A stretch of 64,000 nt of DNA from Agrypnus murinus (GCA_929113105.1 OV816026.1:77072004-77136003); one strand, 5' to 3'. Positions 33,176-45,598 are shown, numbered from the stretch's first letter. Made by a program: numbers and translations. Notes: generated from the sequence alone by a model not told the origin.

Positions 33176-33826
33176 GAATTTATACTCGCATTCCTATTTT
33201 TTACGTGAAATAAATTTAAGAGATGCAATGTGAGCAAGCTTCCATTTTCCCATCATCGGATTCACTGATGAATCTAAAATTCATTAATGATTCAATTGAT
33301 TTCTCTTTATAACTTGCAATTAAGTTTGACATTCCTCAATGGAAACTGGTTATTTGGATTCCAAAATGTAACAAAACAGTATCCAATAAAAACAATGCAA
33401 CCTCTTTACAATTCGTTTAAATTTAGTACTTAATGATGCATGACTCAAGTACTGGAATTTTTCAAATTATTCATTACTTTAAATACATTGAAAACCAGAA
33501 TATAAATACCTTCATTATAATCTAATTAAAAATTCAAAAAATAACTTGTGAACGATTGCGCATCATGTTTTAATTGATTATTAAATGTAAACTATGTAAT
33601 AATTAATTTTTCAAATTTTGAAAATGCCCAAAGGGTGAAATAAAATCTGTTAGGTCTCACGGTTTCTGAAAATTAATATTAATATTAAATTTTAGATAGA
33701 TAATTAAAAATACGATTAGATTTCAATTAGACTGATATTTACTATAATAATACTGTCTAAGAGCTGGTGAACGTTCTTTTTTCAAAGTGATTTATGACAG
33801 TTTCATTTTGAGAGAATATATTTTTT
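33176..33826. other. AT-rich spacer
   Basis: No gene. CTGTCTAAGAGCTGGTGAACG at 33753-33773 resembles the termini of the fold-backs at 39484 and 42174 and may be a solo end. Confidence 0.35.
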
Positions 33827-34691
33827 GTCCACTTAAATTAAAGAAAATAGCGGAAAGTTGAGGTAAATCCTTTCTTGCTGATTTTTGCATAGGCCTTCCT
33901 TGTGGGTTGTCAGATAACCCCCCAAAAGAGATAACCTGTAGGTGGTAGCTGGTGAGCTCGAAGATATAATAGGGGTAAACCACGCCCCTTAACAGTTTTG
34001 TGTTTTTTTTTCTTTGAAACTATCGGTTTATCGAGATGAAGGAGGTTTGGTAAATAAAGTTTATTTAATTCCCTACCAAGAATGAAGATATCGTACATAG
34101 ATCAGCAATATGCACCAGTATATCTGCTCATGAAACAGCTAAGAACAATTCGTTGAGAGTTGGACGCGATCGTGGTCCAGTCATCTTTTACCTTAGCATC
34201 TCTTCCGCAAAAACCATCAGGCGATATTATCATTATTCCTGCCTTAAGAATTAATCTGTCAACACGAAATTTTTATCCGACGGGCACCAAGAATAACGAT
34301 AATATCGCTTGATGGATTTTGCCGAAGAAATGCTAAGGTAAAAGATGACTGGACAAAATCGCGACCGGCACTCAACGAGTGTTTCTTAGCCACTTTATGA
34401 ATATGAAACCACAAAAAGTCACGCCAGAAAGTTCCTTGAGCACATTTACTGGTGCAAATTGCTGATCCATGTATGACATATCTTCTTTCTTCGATAACAC
34501 AAAAAGAAGGCGAGGTACGAAAAAATATTCTTCATTATTTTTTGGTAGGGAATTAAATAAACTTTATTTTTCCTAACTAATAGCTTCCGAGAAAAACGAC
34601 AAAAAACCGTTAGGAGGCGTGGTTTAAAATCCAAGGACTTACCTCAACTTTCCTCTATTCCAGGATTTTTTTTTTTCTAAATTGACTGGAC
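33827..34691. mobile_element. Fold-back element, copy 1 (about 865 bp)
   Basis: The ends read GTCCACTTAAATT on the left and GTCCAGTCAATTTAG (reverse complement) on the right, and the arms pair along most of their length around a centre near 34240. Shared blocks include GGAAAGTTGAGGTAA, GGCGTGGTTTA, TTTACCTTAGCAT and GATATTATCGTTATT-type text. TA follows the right end. A second, damaged copy lies at 44088-44910. No coding capacity. Confidence 0.65.
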
Positions 34692-34739
34692 TATAAGTAA
34701 TATACGAGTATATCTTTTCATCATATCATTAAGACCAAA

Positions 34740-34870
34740 ATCTTTAAAAGGTGTCAACAAACCTGGAAGACCTTTCCTCAGCTTTGAAGAGAAAGAAACA
34801 GTTGCTAAACGAAAGTCTGTGAGCGAACTGAGCCCTGAATTGTCGGAGACGCCAAAGAATAAGGATTATG
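34740..34870 (+). pseudogene. TE-type ORF fragment
   Basis: Plus strand reads GVNKPGRPFLSFEEKETVAK followed by RKSVSELSPELSE. A GRP..FEE...KRK pattern is found in repeated TE-encoded proteins. Too short to classify. Confidence 0.3.
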
Positions 34871-34998
34871 GTTCTCCAGGCAAATGCTTTTAATGCCAGA
34901 AAAGAAAGAGAAAGGAATTTCTCAAAAAGAATTAAATTTAAGACCAGAGAATATACCACGGTACCAGCTGAATTCTGACATTCAGAAATATGTAGACC

Positions 34999-37870
34999 TT
35001 GTTTAAACTTTTTTCAAGTTACCTGTATTTTGTATTGTTCAAAAATGACTGTAGCCGTTTTCGGTATGTATTCTTTATCAAGGGGAAGTTTGAAGTTCCT
35101 GAGAAACTGCAAATTGTACTTGCTGAAATCAAAGTACCAGGGCATGCTGTTAAAGACTACTTTCTAATAATGGTGGTGAATTCAATAATGAAAAGGTTAG
35201 ACTGATTCTTCGCCAACATAGAGTAAGACAAATAATTATTATATGCCTTATACTACGCAATAGAATGGTTGTTCAGAAAGACACAATCAGACAGTCGTCG
35301 AAACAGCTAGAACCATAAAGCATGCACGATAAAGACTACCTCAAAAGCTTATGAACTGAAATGATAAATACAGCAACGTATATTCTGAAGAGATCAGGTG
35401 TATTTAGTAGAAAGAGAAAGTTACCTTGTAAAATCTGGTTGAGAAGAGATCGACTCTAAAATATATCAGAATAATAGACAGTACTTGCTAGATTCATATT
35501 CCTAAGCAATGTAGAAAGAAGATGGACAAAATGGCCGCGAAAGGAATGTTGATAGGTTACGATAATGACGATGGTTATCGTATATGGTGCAAAGAAACAA
35601 AAAGATTGATTAGATCTTGAGATGTTATCTTTGATGAAAAAACGTTCACTTCTTCTAATGAGGTTTCGAACAAGCAACCCTGTATATTTATCCGAAGAAA
35701 TAAGTCACAGAAGTTCAAAACCAGTTGTTCAATAAGAAATTGTTATTAAGAATGAAGAAGAGATAAATAGGTACATCACAAAGAAAACAAGGTATAGAAG
35801 AGAAATCAACAAGAAAATGAAGAAACTTTACAGGAAGTTCCTAATGAAAGTCTAGAAGAAAGGCAACTAAGAAACAGAGAATCAATAAAGAAACCTAACC
35901 GATTTGAGGACTATGTAACGTAAGCTGTTGCAAAAGTCTTAGAATTTAGAGAAACAGAACGCATTAGAAATACCTAGTCTTCAAGAGCAATGGCTATTGA
36001 CAATGGAGAACGGGATGCAATTACTTAGGGAAAATGAAACTTGGATTTTGAAAGTAAAAACCACTTCCAAGTGGTAAGAAGGCATGTAAGTCGGTGTATA
36101 AAGGTAAAGCAGATGTTGATGGTCCTATTGACAAGTTTAAGGCAAGATTGGTTATAAAATGTTATTCGTCATGGAAAGGTGAAGACTACGATCAAACAGT
36201 TAGTCGTGTTGCAAAGTTAGAGCTACAACTACAATAAAAAGAGTTTTATTGAGTGTTGCTGCTAGAGCAAAAATGATTTTAACTGAATTTGATGTTTGCA
36301 CTACATCTTTGTTATATGGTAAACTAGATGAAGATATTTTTATGGAACAACTGGTCAAGGAACAACAAAGATTGGGCAAATAATACTTTTATTAGAACAA
36401 ATAAACATTATAGACAAAGTGGAGAACAAATAACATTTTTTTTACTTTTTCCGGTTACAATCAAATGCAATCTGTAACAAAACGCATCATTTGATTTGTA
36501 TTTTTTTTCTTTATATGATTAATTAATATCGTTATTGTTGAATAATTAGAGGAGATAATTGTATTAAGGTTGGAAGAAAAATACACGTAAAACTGTATTG
36601 TGCGTGAATCGATTCTACAATTCTACACCTTGCACTAAGTATATATAGAATACGATAGCAAGATTTGTAGTGTAGTTGTAAAAAAAAGTCCGGAAGTTTA
36701 CACTTGCAAGTGGGTAATCAAAATTTGAATATTTAAACCAGGATACTATATTAGATATTCAAATCCAACAAATAAAGAATATCAAATATATCTGTTGCAT
36801 GGTAAAAAGTAGCCTCAGAAAGGTTATGACAACGGTACTGACCGCGTGTATCTTCCAAGAAGATTTAACGACTCAAGCAAGTACCTAGATGCTAGATGCT
36901 ACCTACAAAAGGTCTGCTACCTACATTAGCAATTTCCGATTCAAGAAAAATAATGCGAATTCTTATTTATTATTAAGAAACAAAGACATGACATTTTTAA
37001 TGGTACTGTATGTAGATTATGGTCTAACTGCTTCTAATAATGAAAACATGAAAGAAAACTTTCTGAAGAACCTGCAAAATAAAAAGTCATGCCTGCATCT
37101 TATTTATTGGGTTTAAAAATAGACAGGAAAGAATATGGTTCAGTCTATGTTAGTCAGTCTGCTGATACCAAAAAGATGTTAGAATGTTTTGGAATGAGTG
37201 ACTGCAGACCTGCGTCTACCTACGACCAATTATTGAGAAGAGTATTCAACAGGAAAAGTAAAAGAATGAATCAAATACCAATGATTTTCAGTACAGAGCG
37301 GCAGTAGGGTCATTAATGTATCTTATGACTGGTACTCGACCTGACATCGCTTATGCAATTGGTGTTGTGCCTAGAACCTTAAAAATCCAAATTATGGTGA
37401 CTGTGTTCGTGTCAAGAGAATATTTCGTTATCTACACAGCATACTTTAAATTATAGAATTTTCTATAAATCTAACTGCAAAAAAGATATTTTTAAAACTT
37501 TTAGTGATGCGGGCCATGGTAGAGGCGAAGCTACTGGCCGTTCTATAACAGGTGTAGTTTGCACATTCGCTGGTGGTGCTGTATTATGGCTCAGTCAAAC
37601 ACAGTGGTCATTTCTACTACTGAAGCAAAATTGATAGCTGCTAATAAAGCTGTTACAAAGCTTAGAAATGTTGAAGCGTCTTTATAAAGTATTGATAGTC
37701 GACAATGACGGTGCTATTAGACTAGCATAAAACCCAAAATTTCACCTTCGAACAAAACATATTAAGCAAAGTGGCAGATATAATGACAAAGCCATTGTTT
37801 ACACCAAGCGACTTCACTTTCTGTGTCAAGCTATCGGACTAAACAGATTATTCTATGATAGTACGAGGTC
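34999..37870 (+). pseudogene. Ty1/copia pol, heavily decayed
   Basis: Collinear pieces of a copia polyprotein survive across many shifts and stops. Integrase core: FKNDCSRFRYVFFIKGKFEV near 35035, GGEFNNEKV near 35175, then a MPYTT..NG..ER-like segment. Post-core: KGMLIGYDNDDGYRIW near 35545. Reverse transcriptase: WILKVKTTSK, EDYDQTVSRVAKLE near 36180 and LYVDYGL near 37010, where the catalytic YVDD has become YVDY. RNase H: GSLMYLMTGTRPDIAYAIGV near 37310 and FSDAGHGRGEATGRSITGV near 37500. Roughly 400 bp of unrelated AT-rich sequence interrupts RT at about 36385-36800. LTRs were not identified. Confidence 0.75.
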
Positions 37871-38009
37871 CGGCTGCAAGATAACGGCGTTCACTTGTTA
37901 GCAGAGTAAAACCTATTGGAATTGACCAGATATGTGTAAAAGCATTCCAAAACACTTTAACTGTCTATCTAGAATTGGAGGATTTTGTTATAACAAAACT
38001 TTTTTAATT

Positions 38010-38148
38010 GAAGATTCAACTGTCCAAACAACAAACAGTTTTAGCAGTAGATCTGCAGTACCTTAAAAAACCGGTCTGCCATGCATTTAGATTTCTACCA
38101 AGTTTTGCTCGGGCTGTCAAAACTTTTTGCTGTTTGGACAGTTTAACC
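38010..38148. mobile_element. Small palindromic MITE (about 139 bp)
   Basis: GAAGATTCAACTGTCCAAAC at 38010 pairs with the inverted sequence ending at 38148; the pairing extends through AAACAGTTTT. Loop about 60 bp. No duplication was resolved. Confidence 0.55.
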
Positions 38149-38929
38149 TTCTATTTAAAAAAAGCAAGTTAATTTTTCATCACGGAAGAGAGACGCTGCA
38201 AAACCGCTTCTTCGGGGTGGTCAGACGGCCACTTCTGCTAGGATGGGATAAGGCTGACAAAGATATTTTTGAAGTACAGGTATAAATACTAATGAATTAG
38301 GCTTCATTACGCCATTAACTGCAGTCTTGCCAGGATTTGCTTATAGGCCTATGAGAGGCCGCTTTCGTGTTCCCTACACTGACTAGTTCCATATTTTTCA
38401 TAAATTAATCGAATGTTCGATGACGGTCAAAATTTTGCGGTCGCTGCCGCTTGTACTATAAGGGAATTATATTTCACTGGAACAAAACAATTAGTTACTA
38501 TTACGTGAGCGGTGAAAGTTAACAGCACGGCACCCTTAAAAGGAGGTTGGAAATGGCTCTTAAAATATTTCATGTCTGTACTATCTGGAGCATGGGAGTA
38601 CTGATGGGAGCAAGTTTCAGTCTTAGTACAGTAAAACTATCTCAACAATTAAAAGTTGCACAACCCAGATCGTCGGGTTTGGGGGGGGCGGGAGGGGGGT
38701 AAAATGGTATGTTTTCACAGTTTTTCGCAAATAGCTCCAAAACTATGAGGTCTAGCGTAAACTTCACTTTGTACAAAATTAATCTACATTGAATTCCAAA
38801 CAAAAATGGTTCTACGCATTTTTGTGCTGAAGGATGGTTACGGAAATATGAAGCGGGTAAATATATAATTATTCTTCAGTTTGCTTGGAATTTCTCGAAA
38901 TCACTTAAAAATCAGCAAAGTTTCGATAT
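38149..38929. other. Unannotated DNA with a G-rich tract
   Basis: No gene. A G-rich stretch (GGGGGGGGCGGGAGGGGGG) lies at about 38679-38698 and could form a G-quadruplex. The phrase following it (TAGCTCCAAAACTATGAGG) resembles dispersed insect repeats. Confidence 0.35.
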
Positions 38930-39070
38930 ACAGTGGTACCTTGGTTTGCGAATAATTCATTCTAGAAATGTGCTCATAATCCAAAGCACTCGTATATCAA
39001 AGCGAATTTCCCCATAAGAAATAATGGGAACTTAGATGATTCGTTCCCCAATTATTTCGTACTAATATAA
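38930..39070. repeat. End of a dispersed hAT-type repeat
   Basis: CAGTGGTACCTTGGTTTGCG followed by AAAGCGAATTTCCCCATAAG is a phrase I know from repeats in many animal genomes. The complementary end resembles 5130-5185. Truncated here. Confidence 0.45.
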
Positions 39071-39095
39071 AAATGAGTCACAAATTGTTGAAGCG

Positions 39096-39240
39096 ATGGA
39101 GTCATTTTCTGGAGAGCACTTCGAGCTGCGCGAGGCAAATCAGAAGCGAAATTCCAAAGAGTTGCAAACTTTCATTTCTTGGCTTGAGGAACACAACAAG
39201 GAATATATGTCGGAAGAGAGGAGGATAAGCTGGGAGAGAG
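39096..39240 (+). pseudogene. TE-type ORF fragment (REANQKRNS motif)
   Basis: The 66-aa frame contains REANQKRNSKELQTFISWLE. The ANQKRNS..MQ.FI.WLE pattern is familiar from repeated insect proteins linked to TE ORFs. The rest of the ORF is not present. Confidence 0.4.
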
Positions 39241-39667
39241 GAGTGCTAGGCTTAGTATTTTCAACTGGTTATGTTTGGTTGCGTTTATTTAAATAAGCAC
39301 TCACGAAAATCCGAAGGATTGTAATCACACATCGAATGTTCTATATAGGGAAATCCTTCAATGCTTTTGACCGTAATGTCTTGACGAGGTTTACCTAGTA
39401 ATATATTATTACCAGTGCTTGATAAAAAGTTAACTTTGGTTGTAGTTGTTAGTAAGTCAACATAAATTTGTCACATACTTATAGTACAAGAGCCAGCAAC
39501 GGGTTTGCTTACAGTATTTTTAACAAGCGTATAACTGCTATGGAAGATTCCTTTGAATATACTGAGAAGGGAACCCGACGTCTGGCAACTTTGCGGTGGT
39601 GGTTTTAGCGTCCTCGCGCTTCTGAAGAGTGTAAAGAAGTATTTAGAAAAACAGTATAATTGTATAA

Positions 39668-39795
39668 AGGTAGGTACTCACAGCAGCGGATCCGCAGGCG
39701 GATGTCATACGATTGGTCGGTTTTTGAGTTGATTGACTCAAACCGACCAATCGTATGACATCCGCCTGCGGATCCGCTGCTGTGAGTACTTAGCT
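39668..39795. mobile_element. Palindromic MITE H1 (128 bp)
   Basis: Near-perfect hairpin: GTACTCACAGCAGCGGATCC through ATTGGTCGGTTT (about 50 bp) pairs with its complement across a loop of about 16 nt. TAA is repeated on both sides (39665-39667, 39796-39798), suggesting PIF/Harbinger-type insertion. It splits the left arm of the larger fold-back at a point where the right arm is continuous. Confidence 0.75.
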
Positions 39796-40004
39796 TAATA
39801 ACAAGTCTGCCGCTTTGTTATGTTAAAGATAATCATCCGGTATATAAATAAAAACGATAAATACAGACATGTTTGCGGGTGGTAGGTTTCCGCCAGATTT
39901 GCATAATAAAAATAAACCTTTAAAGTAAAATAACAAAGCAGTGGAAACAAAGCGACAGACCATAAAACACGTTTGACATAAGTCAAATCGGAGAGATAGT
40001 CTTA

Positions 40005-40131
40005 AGCTAAGTACTCACAGCAGCGGATCCGCAGGCGGATGTCATACGATTGGTCGGTTTGAGTCGATTTGACTCAAACTGACCAATCGTATGACATTCG
40101 CCTGCGGATCCGCTGCTGCGAGTATTTACCT
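40005..40131. mobile_element. Palindromic MITE H2 (127 bp), inverted relative to H1
   Basis: Same hairpin family as H1. The left end AGCTAAGTACTC equals the right end of H1 and vice versa, so the two copies are in opposite orientation. Flanks are TTA (40002-40004) and TCA (40132-40134), a target duplication with one mismatch. A few substitutions distinguish the arms. Confidence 0.7.
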
Positions 40132-40526
40132 TCATGCAGACGCGTGAGTGCGAGCGAGACAGCCTTATGCGGGCACCCGGATACAAGCGCGTGTATGGGG
40201 AGTGATCGTCGATACGCATTAGTTATTTATTATTATTATTATTTTTTATGCGAATCTGCCGTAAACTTACCACTCGCAAACACGTCTGTAAATCTTTTTA
40301 TTTATGTAACGGATGTTATCTTTAACATAGCAAAGCGTCAAACTTGTTATTATACTATCTTTTTAGTCCTTTTATTACACCCTTCAGAAGCGCGAGGGCG
40401 CCAAAACCACCACCGTAGAGTTGCCAGACGTCGGGTTCCCTTCTCAGTATTTTCAAAGGGACCTTCCATAGCAATTATACGCTTGTTAAAAACACTGTAA
40501 GGAATCCGTCGCTGGCTCTTGGACTA

Positions 40527-41262
40527 TTAAAATATATTTCTATTAGTTTTTATGTTTGTTTTGGGCACTGAAAAGCATATTATGGTAAATACCTCAACAA
40601 TAATAATCTTCTATTGTATAGGTGTCTATGTATAACTTTATAATAGATCGATATACCCTAAATGGGTAAACTTTAGGAGACAATAGCTGTGGTAATTTTA
40701 GGAAAAACCCTATTTGCAAAGAGGATTAAAAGTCCTGAAAAGCAGAACAAGGATTATTGGTATTTTTCTAGAGAAATTTATGGATCACTAATTTGACCTT
40801 TTACATGTCTTATCCCATTTCTGGGAATTTTAATATGTACTTTTGTGTTCTTGCATTCTTTTAAAGAGAAATTTGATTCTATTTAAAAAGCGATAAAAGG
40901 CTCAAGTATTTTTGTATAAGTAGCTGTTAATGCAAAATCTTGGAATTTTCTTTTATTAAGAAAAGTTGTGCTTGAAAATAATTTTCAGAAAGCTGTAAGG
41001 CTGTAGCAACAACTCCAGCATGAAAAACTATTTTTTTTGTAAATAAAGGTCGTGAGAACCTGACAAATTCTTTGCATACCAACATACCCTGTAACTAGAA
41101 CTCGTAGACTATGTTGCATATAATATGTTTGATAGCGTTACCATATATATATTACCCACAAGAATCGCTAGATTGTAATGGAACGTTCTTAATAGCTTGA
41201 ATTTACAAAGTATACAATTAATGATTCAAAGTAGAAAAAATAGTATATATATGATATTTGTA
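40527..41262. other. AT-rich DNA without a gene
   Basis: No frame, repeat end or hairpin was recognised in this stretch. Confidence 0.4.
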
Positions 41263-41520
41263 CAGCGTGGAAATAAATGATTTTCATCAAGTTCCCTTTG
41301 GAATTTTTTCACATGTAGATTTTTCTGTACCTCTCTACTTTTTTTGATTTAGTACTAAATTAGTTCTGTCAATAAATGAAATCAATCTGTCAAACAATTC
41401 ATAGAATTTATTGAATTTGAGGTTATGGTACTGCCTTCTCTATTTTCGTAGAGCGGCCCGTCGTGCTTTTACATGGGGAATGCAATGGTAATTTGATGAA
41501 AATCATTTATTTCCACCCAG
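41263..41520. mobile_element. Tc1/mariner-type MITE (258 bp)
   Basis: TA|CAGCGTGGAAATAAATGATT on the left and TA|CTGGGTGGAAATAAATGATT (reverse complement) on the right; inverted pairing continues to TTCATCAA. TA flanks are at 41261-41262 and 41521-41522. No coding capacity. Confidence 0.75.
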
Positions 41521-41625
41521 TATTATCAAAGACGTATTGTAATACTCGTTTCTTTGAAACAGTCCTGGCATCTCTCGTCCTGTCCCAAATCCACAATGAG
41601 CTAATACCAAGAGTATTTGTGTTAT

Positions 41626-41930
41626 ATGTACTTTTATCTTTAATGTTAATTTTAATGCATGTGTTCTTGGAAAAACACCTCAGTAATATCACATTCAATA
41701 AGCTTTGTTTATAAACACGGACTTTATAACATGCGTCATACGCATCATAGGTGTATCAATAAGCTTCAATTACATAAATTACAGAATAGGCCCTTAACGA
41801 GCTTATACGAAAAGGAGTATTTAGGTTATGTTTTTATCTTTAAAATTAATTTTAATGTATGTGTTCCTGGAAAAACACCTTACTAATGTCACATTCAATA
41901 AACTTTCTTTATAAACACGAAGACTTTCTT
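41626..41930 (+). repeat. Direct repeat of about 100 bp, two copies
   Basis: The text from TTTTATCTTTAA through GTGTTCNTGGAAAAACACCT to TTTATAAACACG occurs at about 41630-41725 and 41825-41920, with roughly 10% differences. The spacer is about 100 bp. It contains the small stem GTGTTCCTGGAAAAACACC. The open frames across it are not supported as genes. Confidence 0.65.
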
Positions 41931-42173
41931 TATATTGTAAGTTTATGTCAAGTTGGGCAAATGTATAATAAGTTTCAACGGAAGTAATTAAAAAAATAAA
42001 TAAATATTGTTTAACAATAGTTACCATGTATGTAATAACCTGTTTTATCTGTTAATACTAACGTTTCGGGTTCTTTTGTGACCCTTTCAATGCACGCTGC
42101 TGTAGTGGTATGGAACTATTATCGTATTAGGAAATATCAGAAAATTAGGACATTCCCCACTGGATGCCTTATA

Positions 42174-42932
42174 GTCCAAGAGCTGGCGACCAAAAAGTAT
42201 AAGAGTTTTGTAAAGGCTAATATTTTAATATTACCTTATATTTAGGATGTAAATAAATATCCTATACACAAAATAAACTCGGATATGGGGACACTCGGCG
42301 TCAGCGCAGTTTGAAAGTTGTAACAAGAAGTAGTGTCATCTAAGTGTTTTCTAAAAGCTGAAAATTGATCACTAAGCAGTTTATGTAATAAAAAGCTGGA
42401 AAACAGTCGTTAGACAGCGTAATGATCGAACGCGTTGCAACAGCACCAATGCGGTGGTCGCATGTCTTCTCTCAAAATGAGGTCAATGTAAAGAAGTGAT
42501 TTGAAAAACCTGAAATTTGGTACAGTGTTCATTTATTGAATAGTTTCTCAAAAGAAGTCAGACTTCATTTTGATAGAACCGAGCTAGTCAGCAGTCGCAA
42601 ATCAATCACTTCTTTACATTACCCTCATTTTGAAGACATGCGACCACCGAATTAGTGCTGATGCAACGCGTTCGATCATTACGCTATCTAACGACTGTTT
42701 TCCAGTTTTTTTATTACATAAACTGCTTAGTGATCAATTTTCAGCTTTTAGACAACACTTTAGATGACACTACTTCTTGTTGAAGTACAACTTTCAAACT
42801 GCGCTGACGCCGAGTGTCCCCATATCCGAGTTTCTTTTGTGTAGGATATTTATTTACACCTTAAATATAAGCTAATATTAAGATATTAGCCTTTACAAAA
42901 CTCTTACACTTTTTGATCGTCAGCTCTTGGGC
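42174..42932. mobile_element. Fold-back element (759 bp) with TA target site
   Basis: Ends GTCCAAGAGCTGGCGACC and GCCCAAGAGCTGACGATC (reverse complement) beside TA (42172-42173, 42933-42934). The arms are almost continuous, about 340 bp each, including AACTCGGATATGGGGACACT and TCGTTAGA(C/T)AGCGTAATG, around a loop of about 80 bp near 42515-42595. Related in terminal sequence to the fold-back at 39484-40524. No ORF. Confidence 0.8.
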
Positions 42933-42934
42933 TA

Positions 42935-44087
42935 TTACTATTTATGTTATTTAAACAATGCAGTGAAATTAGACGTCTGTCCTAATTATACAGCTGATTT
43001 TGACAGAAGAATTTCATTACTGCCTTTAGGCTTAGATCTGCCTGAATAGATATGGCAATGGATAGCGGCAGCTAATTTAGGGAACTACAACTAGCAAGAA
43101 CCTTATCTGCATAAATAGTATATACAAAACTTACATTATTGTATATAAAGACATTATACAGTACATATGAAAATATAGTAAAGAATGACAGATAAGTTTG
43201 CGGCATTTAGCTCTTTTGTATTTTAAGTTTCTTACCTGCTATTAGAATTCTGATAACGACTTCGTAGATCTGCCACTTTACATTGGAAGGAGGTCGAGTG
43301 CATACACTTTAACACCTTAATCTGAAAGTAAATATATGGCAGTTATTCAAGTTCACTTTATTTAAGAAGGTGTTGACCAAAAGAAAACAGATACAATGGT
43401 CAGTTAAATGATTCGGGTACGATAATCGGACACAATTTTATTTCAATATTTTTAGTAGGTAAGTACCGATGTTCCATTTCTAATGCATTTCTGTAAATAC
43501 AAATATGTGCAGAAGAGACATTGTTCATTAGTATCTTTCACCTTGTACGTTGAAAGTACAATATTCTGTTATTTCTTCACATACACAGACTCGGACTGAC
43601 AATACCTTCCTACTTTATCATAACATAACGTTTGTAATGGATGTATCAGGAACTTACCGCCTAGTTCAAGCTATTTCTGCTACACTTGTTCAAGCTAAAA
43701 TTATTAAATTAATAACTTAATTTGTTTATATCAGAAATACTCAAAATTATTTATTTGTTTAAACATAAACAAACTGAAAAGCCCACCTAGTTTTACTAAT
43801 AGAAAACAAACAATCACATTCACCCCCACCTTAACATATGGTAGCATAGTCATCGAAGAATTTAGGGGAGTAAGACCGAAAACAAGACCTCTTTTTTTGC
43901 TGGATTTTTGCTCTAAAATTTGGAAGAATCTTATATTCGAGTCGTGTCTTATAATCGAGTGTAATAAGATACACTCAATAGAAAGTGAAACCAGTGTAAC
44001 TGAGTAATGGTTATTAGTATTTATTAAACAAAATGTATTACAATAGAATAAAATTGGAAATACCATAGGATGCGACTAGATAGAATA
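42935..44087. other. AT-rich DNA, no supported gene
   Basis: The 111-aa minus-strand frame at 43731-44066 crosses a dispersed-repeat phrase (GTCTTATAATCGAGTG at about 43947) and reads as hydrophobic, low-complexity protein. I see no conserved motif and do not call it. Confidence 0.4.
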
Positions 44088-44910
44088 GTCCAGTCAATTT
44101 AGAACAAATTTTCATGAATAGCGGAAAGTTGAGGAAAGTCCGTGGATTTTTGCATAGGCCTTTCTGTCCTAATCCTTCTCATTTCCTTTATTTCTAAGAT
44201 CTTGGTATTGTCCACAATTACAATTTAATATTGATACAGTACGTTGCATGCATGCTAAATGTGGAGTAAAATCTTTATAATTATCTGTTAACAGACGTTT
44301 TAAGATACAAAACATTCTGCGTTAGTATCTTGGTTGCTAGTTTACAACAAAATTGCACCTACATAAATATTTCTAAGGATTTCTAAAAAAGCGAAACACC
44401 CTGTACGTGTTGGGTTGGATACAAAAATTAACTAGCACAGTGTACTTTCCTAAGAATTAATTTGCCAATACGAAATTTTCATCCGACTGGCACCAAGGAT
44501 AACGATAATATCGTCTGATGGATTTTGCCGAAAAGATTCTAAGGTAAAATTCGACTGGACCACGATCACGTCCGGCTCTCAACGAATTTCTCTTATCTAT
44601 TTCATGACGAATATGAGGCAACAAAACGTTACGTCCGAAAGTTCCTTGAGCAAATTGCTCATTTATATATGACATATATTTTTTCTTCGATAACACAAAA
44701 AGAAGGCGAGGTACGAAAAAAACATTCGGACATTTCTGGTAGGCATTTAAATGAACTTTAATTTGCCTAACCTCCTTCCTCTCGATAAACCTAATAGTTT
44801 CCGAGAAAAACGCCAAAAAACGTTAGGAGGCGTGGTTTACCCTCATTATGTCCTCGACCTCGCCACCTACAGACGGTGACTTTTAGAGGGTTATTTAACT
44901 GCTTACAATT
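44088..44910. mobile_element. Fold-back element, copy 2, damaged
   Basis: The left end TA|GTCCAGTCAATTTAG is followed by AATAGCGGAAAGTTGAGG, as in copy 1 (33827-34691). The right arm (about 44460-44900) closely matches copy 1, including CCGACTGGCACCAAGGATAA and GGAGGCGTGGTTTACC. Most of the left arm is replaced by unrelated AT-rich sequence (44170-44450) and the right terminus is missing. The 119-aa minus frame at 44457-44816 lies wholly inside the repeat and is not a gene. Confidence 0.6.
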
Positions 44911-45598
44911 TTGGGAGTTTTCCTGGAATTTAGGTAAATGTGCTTAAAACGTCAGTAAAAGAGCATCTACGTATTTATTGCCAATTTCTTCACATGCATT
45001 AGTCGTGGGTATAAACAACTCTTATTCAAAGCTGTAGAACACTTCCTTACTTCCATCAATATTCCTTCTAACACTACTGGTTCACGTTTAGTGCTTCGGT
45101 CAAATTGCTTCATCAACATTGAACCAGAGATGCTAACCGTGATTACAACGTTTAGCGTGTCGAAACGAGCGAACTCGCAGGTTTGTTTTCATATTTCTGT
45201 TAGACATAGCGTTTTCTCAAAAATCCTTTGCATACCGTTCCTGTTGGCCATTATCTTGCGGATTATAAGAGGAGGTGCGATTAGTTTCAATGCCATACGA
45301 ATTTAAAGATTGTTTCAATGCATTTGACATGAATAATAATTGTATGTAGGACGGTATATCAAACACAGTAAATAAGGTCAACTCTGTGCAAGAGTTGTGG
45401 CTGCCATGTCATTTATGGAAAGACGTAACATAATAATATCGCGTTTGTATAATAAAATATCGTCGATAAGTAATATCGTACTTGTAGCAAGAAAACTCCA
45501 GTTGCTATATCATAATCTAAATACATATTCTTTTTTAATTTACGCCTACACTCGCCACGCTGCATGCATCTAACATGCAACGCAATCAAAATAAAACA
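44911..45598. other. Spacer without recognised gene
   Basis: A 71-aa plus frame at 45091-45306 has no known motif. Nothing else was identified. Confidence 0.35.

Larger units (their letters stand above)
39484..40524. mobile_element. Fold-back element with TA target site and two embedded hairpins (1041 bp)
   Basis: Ends are GTACAAGAGCCAGC and GTCCAAGAGCCAGC (reverse complement), next to TA at 39482-39483 and 40525-40526. Arms pair over 39484-39632 with 40378-40524, and over 39798-39915 with 40235-40350; pairing covers phrases such as CCGACGTCTGGCAACT and GCGCTTCTGAAG. One hairpin MITE interrupts the left arm and a second occupies the loop. No coding frame is supported. Confidence 0.75.

Noticed and set aside
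43731..44066. 111-aa minus-strand ORF
   Set aside because: Hydrophobic low-complexity translation crossing a dispersed-repeat phrase; no start context, splice sites or motif support.
44457..44816. 119-aa minus-strand ORF
   Set aside because: It falls entirely inside the right arm of a fold-back element.
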